8,280 nt of DNA. Source: Candidatus Pacearchaeota archaeon. Its GTDB lineage: Archaea; Nanobdellota; Nanobdellia; Pacearchaeales; GW2011-AR1. Within the stretch, counting starts at the first letter, position 1, and each line of letters opens with the position of its first letter. Position numbers and translations under genes: made by a program. Below, in pieces: positions 1 to 5,265 of the stretch. The DNA lies in assembly GCA_016234025.1 (NCBI GenBank), contig JACQLL010000096.1:1-8280 (forward strand), written 5' to 3'. A model generated the notes under the pieces. It saw only the letters and a program-made list of their open reading frames with translations. It was not told the origin of the DNA and searched no databases.

Positions 1-86
1 ACCTCAGGGTTATGGGCCTTTCGCGTTTTTAATACATATTAAGCACTAAAAAACTCTGCGAGCACTCCAGGCTGCTCCACCCCGCT
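1..86 (-). tRNA. Initiator tRNA-Met (CAU), 5' part, intron-containing; 3' part lies outside the window
   Basis: Read on the minus strand from 86, the sequence folds as a tRNA. The acceptor 5' strand AGCGGGG (86-80) is followed by U8 G9, then the D-stem GAGC (77-74) pairing with GCTC (63-60) around a loop that contains GG. The anticodon stem CAGGG/CCCTG forms only after removal of a 37-nt intron (55-19). The anticodon loop is CCCATAA (16-10), giving anticodon CAU. Three consecutive G:C pairs at the base of the anticodon loop (29-31:39-41) and A1 at the 5' end mark it as the initiator, not an elongator. The window ends at AGGT of the variable loop, so the T arm and the acceptor 3' strand are not visible. 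Two features are unusual: the intron position (29/30 rather than 37/38) and C instead of U at position 33. The identity is secure; only the missing 3' half is untested. Confidence 0.92.
19..55 (-). other. Non-canonical tRNA intron (37 nt, position 29/30) with a strict BHB splice motif
   Basis: The segment interrupts the 5' strand of the anticodon stem. Exon 1 ends CAG (58-56) and exon 2 starts GG (18-17); joining them restores the perfect stem CAGGG/CCCTG. The splice sites lie in an ideal bulge-helix-bulge. The central 4-bp helix is TCGC (61-58) with GCGA (24-21). The 5' bulge is AG^A (57-55) and the 3' bulge is AA^G (20-18). An inner 6-bp helix pairs GTTTTT (54-49) with AAAAAC (30-25). The outer helix is weak (C62:G17 and G63:C16, then one mismatch). 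Archaeal tRNA splicing endonuclease cuts such motifs. Introns outside position 37/38 are generally linked to the broad-specificity enzyme forms. There is no room for a homing endonuclease. Confidence 0.88.
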
Positions 87-107
87 ATATCTAATCATAT
101 AGGACAA

Positions 108-120
108 CTTATAAACTTTC
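108..120 (-). promoter_or_regulatory. BRE/TATA promoter of the initiator tRNA gene, possibly bidirectional
   Basis: On the minus strand GAAAG is followed by TTTATAAG, a typical archaeal BRE plus TATA box. Its centre, near 112, is 26 bp from the tRNA 5' end at 86, the usual TATA-to-start distance. Because the core TTATAA is palindromic, it could also fire on the plus strand with a start near 138, about 40 nt ahead of the small gene at 178. Confidence 0.7.
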
Positions 121-177
121 TTATCCATAAGTTCTGTTGAAAAAATAAGTCAGACCAAAGGAGAAGAAAAAGAAACG

Positions 178-387
178 ATGAAGTTAAATCAAGTAAGAAG
201 TATTATGAATAAATATAAGACTGCTTGGGAAAAACAAGATTCCGATAATGCAGCAGGATTCGCAGAAGGAGAATGTAGAAATGTTCATAAGGGCAAACAC
301 CATAAAATAGTTGGGATTATCATAATAAAAATGAAAGGAGATAAAATTTCATACTTAAATGAGTATTGGAATACTAAAATAAATTAA
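178..387 (+). CDS. NTF2/SnoaL-like small protein, apparently internally deleted
   Basis: The 69-residue product starts with an amphipathic helix (residues 2-21, including YKTAWEKQD) of the kind that opens NTF2-like/SnoaL-like domains. It ends with a strand pair (about 43-66: GIIIIKMKGDKISYLNEYWN) typical of the last two strands of the same fold. Full domains have about 110-130 residues, so roughly 50 middle residues, with the pocket-forming helices and strands, appear to be missing around residues 22-30 without loss of frame. A GGAG (160-163) precedes the ATG at a rather long 14-nt spacing. The gene diverges from the initiator tRNA. It may be a decaying remnant or a shortened but still made protein. 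Family assignment rests on motif recognition by eye; no function is proposed. Confidence 0.55.
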   Translation: MKLNQVRSIMNKYKTAWEKQDSDNAAGFAEGECRNVHKGKHHKIVGIIIIKMKGDKISYLNEYWNTKIN

Positions 388-612
388 ATGTCAGGACCAG
401 GCGAAGGCAAGATAAAACTCGGCAAAGCGGATGTTTACATTCACCTGAAAGGAAAATCCGGAGCAAGCGTGACGCACGTCGATATAGAGCTTCCTGAACT
501 GAACGAAATAATAAAATCAGGAGAAAACACTTATGTCGGCGGAAAGAGAGGAGGCGTTTTTCTCGGCCTAAAAAAAGATATGATTAATCGAGCAGAGAGA
601 TTTAAAAAATAA
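388..612 (+). CDS. Small basic protein of unknown function
   Basis: A 74-residue, lysine- and glycine-rich soluble protein. I recognise no family. It has a glycine-rich start (MSGPGEGKIKLGK), a probable beta segment (about 15-34, alternating VYIHLKG and THVDIEL), a central LPELNEII helix-like stretch and a basic C-terminus (MINRAERFKK). No signal peptide or membrane segment is visible. The ATG follows the stop codon of the preceding gene with no gap, and both reading frames are the same, so the pair is one open frame split by a single TAA. No Shine-Dalgarno precedes it, so it would depend on translational coupling if expressed. Ordinary amino-acid make-up and codon use suggest that it is a real gene. 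Confidence 0.6.
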   Translation: MSGPGEGKIKLGKADVYIHLKGKSGASVTHVDIELPELNEIIKSGENTYVGGKRGGVFLGLKKDMINRAERFKK

Positions 613-615
613 AGA

Positions 616-673
616 TATTGCGTGACCTTCTCCCAGCCCTAAAGGGCTGGGCGTCCAGTTCGTCTTATTGCGT
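616..673. repeat. GC-rich hairpin resembling an IS200/IS605 end remnant, bounded by 8-bp direct repeats
   Basis: CCCAGCCC (632-639) and GGGCTGGG (644-651) form a perfect 8-bp stem with a TAAA loop, preceded by GACCTTCT. Hairpins of this form at this kind of position are common at the ends of IS200/IS605 and tnpB-type elements. The 8-mer TATTGCGT occurs at 616-623 and again at 666-673, on either side of the hairpin. No transposase gene is attached to it, so it looks like a leftover end. The direct repeats may be chance. Confidence 0.45.
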
Positions 674-704
674 CGCGGTGTGATGAACTTCTTGATTCTC
701 AATG

Positions 705-897
705 TCAAGAACCACCCACTAAAGTAGGTGGCGTGTTTGGTTCTTGAGCATGCTCAAGATTTATTTTCGCTTCATCAAGAACGAAGTTCTTGAATGCTCC
801 AAGAATTTGAAAAATTCTTGGTGTCTCACGAACTAAAGCAGGGAGTCCTAAAAATCCGATGGATTTTTGGGCACAAAGAACCGAAGGTTGCTTTGTG
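705..897. repeat. Array of five consecutive hairpins at the tnpA 3' side of the IS
   Basis: In order: TCAAGAACC (705-713) with GGTTCTTGA (739-747), enclosing the IS end hairpin 712-731; TCAAGAAC (775-782) with GTTCTTGA (786-793), loop GAA; CCAAGAATTT (799-808) with AAATTCTTGG (812-821); CCTAAAAATCC (847-857) with GGATTTTTGGG (861-871), one G:T pair; and CACAAAGAACC (872-882) with GGTTGCTTTGTG (886-897), loop GAA and one bulged G. Stems are 8-11 bp and nearly perfect. The last two overlap the 3' end of the reconstructed tnpA frame. The first and third have counterparts at 8199-8263. Confidence 0.75.
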
Positions 898-1302
898 TTA
901 CGCAAAAAATAATTCTTGACATATAAAAATAAGTTCGCGTGAAATCGCTGCTTTCAACTCCGTCGCAGAAATATCCTTCGTTCCAAAAATGTCCTTTGGA
1001 TATCTCTTGCGGAGATTTTCGCAAACGCGGAACAAAATCCACGAAGACAAACCCTTAATGATTTGCAGAGCAAACGCGTCGCTCATCGTTCGTGGTACAT
1101 AGACAATCATGTGCACATGCTCGTCCATAACTTTAATTATTTCGACGACAATTCCGTGTCGCCTACACGCTTCCTCGACGGCAACTCGACAAAAAGTTTT
1201 TATCGCCAGCGAACGCATCATTTTGTATCTATACTTCGTCGTCAGCCGAACGTGCTTCCTGTTCGCGCCAACACAATTCCGACTATGTTTGTAAGTTTCC
1301 AT
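848..1302 (-). pseudogene. tnpA: IS200/IS605-family transposase TnpA (Y1 HUH), frameshifted
   Basis: TnpA of this family nicks and joins single-stranded IS ends with an HUH histidine pair and one tyrosine. The start at 1302 follows GGAGG (1311-1307) at 4 nt. Residues 1-103 carry the usual N-terminal fold and the histidine pair in EHVHM (H62, H64). At the AAA/TTT run 995-997 the frame breaks. The expected continuation KGHFWNEGYF, then Tyr125 (or Tyr127) in RTYFYMSR, lies in the -1 frame and ends at 848. Reconstructed length is 151 residues, normal for the family. In the unshifted frame translation ends at 898 with a 134-residue product whose altered tail has no tyrosine, so it could not be catalytic. 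A one-base loss from a run of four A explains this. A sequencing error or -1 slippage at A-AAG are alternatives. Confidence 0.8.
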
Positions 1303-1548
1303 TTTACCTCCATTAAATTTACTTATAGTGAAAGTCGTAAATAATTGACCAAAATTGTACGACTTTCCCTCGATAGCAAAGGCGCAAACGGTTAAATTCC
1401 AGCGTCCTTTGCTATAGTGAGAACGAGTTACAACTACACCATTAAGTTTACAGGGAGCGGCAACTTGCTCTCCATCTTTTATATTTTTATAAAAATAAAT
1501 AATTATGAAATTCATCCGTCCACTAAAGTGAACGGGTTTCTTGCAGGA
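1303..1548. other. Structured segment between tnpA and the right IS hairpin
   Basis: The segment holds long inverted repeats: AAAGTCGTA (1331-1339) with TACGACTTT (1358-1366), and ATAGCAAAGG (1373-1382) with CCTTTGCTAT (1406-1415), the latter extended by CGC/GCG with one bulged base. The IS end hairpin CCGTCCACT/AGTGAACGG follows at 1516-1535. On the minus strand the tnpA frame stays open back to 1587, and part of it (about 1490-1313, including RSHYSKGRWNLTV) reads like a real polypeptide. The GGAGG at 1307-1311 nevertheless points to the 1302 start. I cannot decide between a structured IS end, a remnant of another gene and a chance open frame. Confidence 0.45.
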
Positions 1549-1601
1549 GATATAATGGTAAGGACAGCGTAGCGACATACAGAGCATTTATGCCCGAATC
1601 C

Positions 1602-2735
1602 TCATAGACTGACTAACTCTACATTTTTTGTTTCAGAACTGCCGAAGTTTGTTGCGGCAAGATAAGAGATGCCTTCTTCTTCGCATGCCTTTATCAATGA
1701 AGAGGTTGCTGTGCCTTCAAGAACGATTGCAAATATTTTCTTCCTCGAGTTTTTTACTAATTTTGCGACTTCCCTAGCGCCGACTTTTCTTATTGCATCA
1801 AGTTCTTCATCAAGCAGAACAGCGCCCTTTGTTCCCCTGATGCTTTCATAAATTCCTTTCAATTTTTCTTTGACGTCGGAGTTACCGATGTTTGCTGACT
1901 TGACTTCCATGTATTCGCCGTTCCCTTTCATGAACTCTTTTACTGTGATTCTTCTTCTTAGAGCAATCAGAATTTCTTTTCCTGTTAATTCCTCGACTTC
2001 TTTTCCTTCAGGAGCGACCGCGATGAAAGCGACCTTGGCGTTGTTTATCACGTTGCTTGCTATCAGTTTTCCTCCTCTGTCTCCATCAACGAACAAAGTT
2101 ATTTCTTTTTCTTCTCCGAGTTCTGCTATCTCCTTTGGTAGCTTTGTTCCATCCATTCCGATTACATTGTTTACTCTGTTTCTTAACAAGTTCACGACGT
2201 CTGCTCTTCCTTCGACGACGATAATCTCACTTCCTGAAATGTCGCCGACGGGGAGTCTGCTCTCTCCGTATTCCTGTATTTTTTCAGCTCTTGTATCGAC
2301 TTTCAGCGATTCTGAAATTTCCCTGAAGCTTCCTCCTTCTTCTATTTGTCCGAGAAGTTTTTTCGCCCGCTCCATTATATATTCTCTCTTGCTTCCTCTC
2401 ACGTCGTCGATTTTTGTTATTTCCATCTGCGCTTCTGTTGGTCCTATCCTGTCAATTGTTTCAAGAGCCGCAGCGATTAATGTTGTCTGCGACTTGTCCA
2501 TTGCAGTCGGAACCTGAATCTCTCCGACACTTTTTCCGTCGACAATCTCCAAATCAACTTCTATTCTTCCGATTTTGCCTTCTTTTTGCAGTTCTCTCAT
2601 CTCCATGTCAGAGCCGAGCAAGCCCTCTGTCTGGCCGAAGATAGCTCCGATTATGTCGGGCTTTTCCAACGGCCCGCTCGCCTTGAACGAAGCATAAATC
2701 ATATACTTTATCGATACCGGACTTATTTTTGCCAT
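1602..2735 (-). CDS. dnaG: Archaeal DnaG (TOPRIM domain, primase-like / exosome-associated)
   Basis: The 377-residue protein is typical of archaeal DnaG, normally about 400 residues. Residues 1-127 form the conserved archaeal N-terminal region (KYMIYASF, KPDIIGAIFGQTEGLLG, RELQKEGKIGRIEV, AALETIDRIGP). The TOPRIM domain spans about 168-245, with the glutamate E175 in VVEGRADV and the metal-binding D217-x-D219 in LFVDGDRGG. A C-terminal region (about 305-365) resembles the family's tail. It lacks the zinc-binding and helicase-binding domains of bacterial DnaG. In characterised archaea the protein is a stable part of the RNA exosome and has been reported to have primase activity. Which role dominates here cannot be read from sequence. 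No Shine-Dalgarno precedes the ATG; the gene lies 131 bp downstream of the 774-residue gene and probably has its own promoter. The end, at a TGA, lies about 55 bp from the IS. Confidence 0.95.
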   Translation of the reverse strand: MAKISPVSIKYMIYASFKASGPLEKPDIIGAIFGQTEGLLGSDMEMRELQKEGKIGRIEVDLEIVDGKSVGEIQVPTAMDKSQTTLIAAALETIDRIGPTEAQMEITKIDDVRGSKREYIMERAKKLLGQIEEGGSFREISESLKVDTRAEKIQEYGESRLPVGDISGSEIIVVEGRADVVNLLRNRVNNVIGMDGTKLPKEIAELGEEKEITLFVDGDRGGKLIASNVINNAKVAFIAVAPEGKEVEELTGKEILIALRRRITVKEFMKGNGEYMEVKSANIGNSDVKEKLKGIYESIRGTKGAVLLDEELDAIRKVGAREVAKLVKNSRKKIFAIVLEGTATSSLIKACEEEGISYLAATNFGSSETKNVELVSL

Positions 2736-2842
2736 TTTCTTTTATAGAACTATGATGACTTTCTTCACAGATTAGCATACTTGCGGAATAAATATGAATA
2801 TGAAGTGAATAACCACCATGTTCCGGACATACAATAAATTGA

Positions 2843-2858
2843 ATATATTTAAAGTTTT
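2843..2858 (-). promoter_or_regulatory. Probable BRE/TATA promoter of dnaG, inside the 131-bp intergenic gap
   Basis: On the minus strand CAAAAC is followed by TTTAAATATAT (2853-2843), a good archaeal BRE/TATA match. A start about 26 bp downstream, near 2822-2817, would leave a leader of roughly 85 nt before dnaG. A weaker AT-rich box near 2787-2796 would give a shorter leader. A 15-codon open frame (2819-2772) starts almost exactly at the predicted transcription start. Confidence 0.45.
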
Positions 2859-2866
2859 GGTTTTCA

Positions 2867-5191
2867 CTATCCCTCTACTAAAACATATCTTAGTTCTTGC
2901 GTTGTTACAGATGAACCCGACTTCAATCTGCCTCCTAGTCCGTCGCTGTATTCAGCAGGATTTATACTTCTGGGCAAACAAATCTTTCTTGCAATTTTTA
3001 CATCTGCTTCTCCCTTGACCATTTTCTTTAAAGCACTGACGTAACTTGAGTCAACAACCCCAACAGCAACTTCTCTTCCTATCTCTTCACTCATTTCGCA
3101 GGCCTTCTCAAAAAGATGAGTTATGACTGCTCTTGCATTGTCTTGCGACCAACTCGTTGAATAAGGTCTTTCAACAAATAATAATGGCGTCTTCCCATGG
3201 ATTGGCAACAACCTTAAAATGCTTCTTGCTATAACGTTGTAATTAGAATCTTTTACTTGAATTAATTTCTTATTTGCTTCTCCAACATAAGCAAGCAAAC
3301 AGTCATTATAACCTGTTCTTTCTGTCCATCTTTGACAACTTTGCACAGGAATTCTTCCTGTTTCAAATAAATCCAAGAGTCCATCTGTTTCGCTGATAGT
3401 TACTTTTCTTAAACGAGCCAGCTTTTCCCCAGACAAAATAGTCGATGCCTGTTCATAAACATTCTTTGTCTCCGCGTCTTTGGCATCTTTAGCGCATCCT
3501 TCCAATAATTTTTTATTTATCTGCCAATTTGATAATGATATGTCTTCGAAGAGTTCAAGTTGTTTCAAAGTTGAGTATTCTTTTCTTAGTTCTCTTGCCT
3601 GCAAGCCAAGAGTCCTTTTTTCTTCGGGCGATTTCGAGTCTCTCAATTCTTTTTCTATCGCAAAAATCTGTTGTTCCAAATCCTCTAAAGTTTTCCTTCC
3701 TGCAGCTTTTTGATATTTTTCCTGATAAAGTGCTTTCGCCTCTTGTCCAAGTTGTCGCACTGCCTCTAACATTGGCTCTATTCCGCTCGTGTCTCCTAAA
3801 ATTCTCGTGCCTGTTCTGTTTTTTATCCAACTTTCAAAATGTCCGTCGAGAACGGAGAGTTGTTCGTTTGCTAACGCATGAGAATAACGCCACTCATTAA
3901 ATCTGTCGTCTATCATTGCTTCAGTAATCGTTGTTAAAATTGGAAGTTCGTCTTGATAAAAAGCTCCATAAACACCGCTTAATGTAGAGATTATATCTAT
4001 TAATTTTGGATTGATTTTATGAGCGGTTTCAATTAATCTTTCTCTATGTCCTTCTGATAAATTCAATACACAAAATGCTCTCTCCGAAACTTTGTTTTTC
4101 AGACGTTTTTCTAATTCGGTGAAGTTATTTGCATTAAAATCATATTCAAAATTTCCGCTATGTGTTAAGAGTCCCATATAAGAGAAAATTCGCGCCAATT
4201 GCCTTGAACTTTCTAAAATCTTTGTAGTATGGGCAACGATTTCCTTTCCTTCTCTGTGCTTGTCTAAAACAGCGAAACCGCGTTGTATTGCACGTTGCGT
4301 ATCTTTGCTCTCACTAAAATGTTTGTCTTTGCAAAAACCTGAAATTTTCTGCATCGTTTCCGGATTGTCTAATTGTGTTTGCAAGAAGGCCATTATTGGA
4401 ATAGGTATGCTATAGTCTCTGATAAGGTGTGCTACATCGGGCGTGCCTAACAATCTCCTAATCTCTTGAGACGGATTAATATCTTGAAGATTCGCATTGA
4501 TTTGTTGATGTTGTACTAATCCTTCCAAACCAAGATCAAGAGTTTTTGGATCTACCTGATTTGGCAGCGTATCCATTAGATTATTTCTTAGATAAGATAC
4601 CCAACTATTAGAATTTACGACTATTTCTTCCAATCTATTAAATGTGTGAGTGAAAACTTCTAGAGAATTTGTTCTGGCATCGCTGCTAATCTCTAAAATA
4701 AATGGATAAAGATTATTGGTCGCTCCACCATTTTCATAGTTCTTTAGTCCTATTTCAATTACTCTACTTTTCTGTTCTGCTTGAAAAGGGGATCTCTCCA
4801 TGATTTGTCTCGCCTGTTCAAATTCCAAACTGGGAGGAGTGTTAGCTTTTTCGTATGCTTTAATTCCCAGCTCAACTATTCTACGAACATCTTTTAAACT
4901 TGGTTTACTTTGCTCAATGATTCCTCTTAACTCACTAACCATATCTTTTATCCCGATGGTTCTATCATTTTTCTTTATTCTTTTCATAATTCTCTCTTGA
5001 AAGTTTTCTGTATCAGAATAAACACCTTTTTCTAAATCGCGCACTATAGCTTGCAATCTTTTATATTGCTCTTCTGCATCAACGCCACCCTCTGTCTCAA
5101 AAGATTGAATCTGCGACAGCGTCAATGCCTGTTCTAGACGTTGCTCCATTCTCTGACTCATTCCCAAAGACATTCCAAAAAATTGGCTCAT
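2867..5191 (-). CDS. Large uncharacterised, mostly helical protein (774 residues)
   Basis: I do not recognise this family. The start is supported by GGAG (5200-5197) five nt before the ATG and by a TATA box upstream. The N-terminus (about 1-30) is Met/Gln-rich and helical, reading MSQRMEQRLEQALTLSQIQS. It loosely resembles the glutamine-rich first helix of sigma-54 factors, but no other sigma-54 region follows. Residues 40-460 are alpha-helical with no visible motif. A likely coiled coil lies at about 475-550 (KTLEDLEQQIFAIEKELRD). A more conserved-looking alpha/beta domain ends the protein (about 595-745): TGRIPVQSCQRW (C619), CLLAYVGEANKKLIQV, IARSILRLLPI and LLFVERPYS. No signal peptide, membrane segment or Walker motif is visible. 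It sits between a HerA-like ATPase and dnaG on the same strand; a functional link is only inference. Translation as one long uninterrupted frame makes it a secure gene. Confidence 0.88.
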   Translation of the reverse strand: MSQFFGMSLGMSQRMEQRLEQALTLSQIQSFETEGGVDAEEQYKRLQAIVRDLEKGVYSDTENFQERIMKRIKKNDRTIGIKDMVSELRGIIEQSKPSLKDVRRIVELGIKAYEKANTPPSLEFEQARQIMERSPFQAEQKSRVIEIGLKNYENGGATNNLYPFILEISSDARTNSLEVFTHTFNRLEEIVVNSNSWVSYLRNNLMDTLPNQVDPKTLDLGLEGLVQHQQINANLQDINPSQEIRRLLGTPDVAHLIRDYSIPIPIMAFLQTQLDNPETMQKISGFCKDKHFSESKDTQRAIQRGFAVLDKHREGKEIVAHTTKILESSRQLARIFSYMGLLTHSGNFEYDFNANNFTELEKRLKNKVSERAFCVLNLSEGHRERLIETAHKINPKLIDIISTLSGVYGAFYQDELPILTTITEAMIDDRFNEWRYSHALANEQLSVLDGHFESWIKNRTGTRILGDTSGIEPMLEAVRQLGQEAKALYQEKYQKAAGRKTLEDLEQQIFAIEKELRDSKSPEEKRTLGLQARELRKEYSTLKQLELFEDISLSNWQINKKLLEGCAKDAKDAETKNVYEQASTILSGEKLARLRKVTISETDGLLDLFETGRIPVQSCQRWTERTGYNDCLLAYVGEANKKLIQVKDSNYNVIARSILRLLPIHGKTPLLFVERPYSTSWSQDNARAVITHLFEKACEMSEEIGREVAVGVVDSSYVSALKKMVKGEADVKIARKICLPRSINPAEYSDGLGGRLKSGSSVTTQELRYVLVEG

Positions 5192-5220
5192 GTTTTCTCC
5201 GAAAATTTTGATATTAGAAG

Positions 5221-5237
5221 TTATTTAAATCTTTCGT
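5221..5237 (-). promoter_or_regulatory. BRE/TATA promoter of the 774-residue gene
   Basis: CGAAAG followed by ATTTAAATAA on the minus strand is a strong archaeal BRE/TATA match in the 74-bp gap after the HerA-like gene. The expected start is near 5200, which gives a leader of about 10 nt that would begin at the GGAG Shine-Dalgarno (5200-5197). This suggests that the gene has its own promoter rather than relying only on read-through. Confidence 0.6.
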
Positions 5238-5265
5238 TACTTTTTAGTAAATTCTTTCTTTACAA

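Larger units (their letters stand above)
705..1548 (-). mobile_element. IS200/IS605-family insertion sequence, tnpA-only, ends approximate
   Basis: The element contains an HUH transposase gene flanked by two hairpins of the same design. The left one (712-731) is CCACC/GGTGG and the right one (1516-1535) is CCGT/ACGG. Both have a C:A mismatch and the same apex ACT-AA-AGT. Subterminal imperfect hairpins of this kind are what TnpA of this family binds on single-stranded DNA. No tnpB is present, which fits an IS200-type element or one that has lost tnpB. The left limit is set where homology to the copy at the right edge of the window begins (GTCAAGAACC, 704-713). The right limit, just past TTTCTTGC (1537-1544), is an estimate. 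This family makes no target duplication, so the exact borders cannot be read from the sequence. The frameshifted transposase suggests that the copy is immobile on its own. Confidence 0.7.

Noticed and set aside
632..651. GC-rich hairpin as an intrinsic terminator of the 74-residue gene
   Set aside because: No T run follows the stem on either strand, and archaeal termination relies on T-rich tracts; the IS-end reading fits better.
705..897. Hairpin array as a CRISPR array
   Set aside because: The stems differ in sequence, spacing is irregular, there are no identical direct repeats and no cas genes are present.
705..905. 66-codon minus-strand open frame beyond tnpA
   Set aside because: Its codons fall on the hairpin array, including the IS end hairpin, so the sequence is explained by stem-loops rather than by a protein.
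848..1587. tnpA starting at 1587 as a 229-residue protein
   Set aside because: A strong GGAGG lies four nt ahead of the internal ATG at 1302, the reconstructed length from there is normal for the family, and the upstream part runs through the IS end hairpin.
1870..2517. Long plus-strand open frame opposite dnaG
   Set aside because: Its product is a low-complexity Ser/Phe/Leu-rich shadow of the well-supported DnaG frame on the other strand.
2867..2956. 774-residue protein as a sigma-54 factor because of its glutamine-rich helix
   Set aside because: Only the first helix is reminiscent; the core-binding, helix-turn-helix and RpoN-box regions are absent, and archaea do not use sigma-54.
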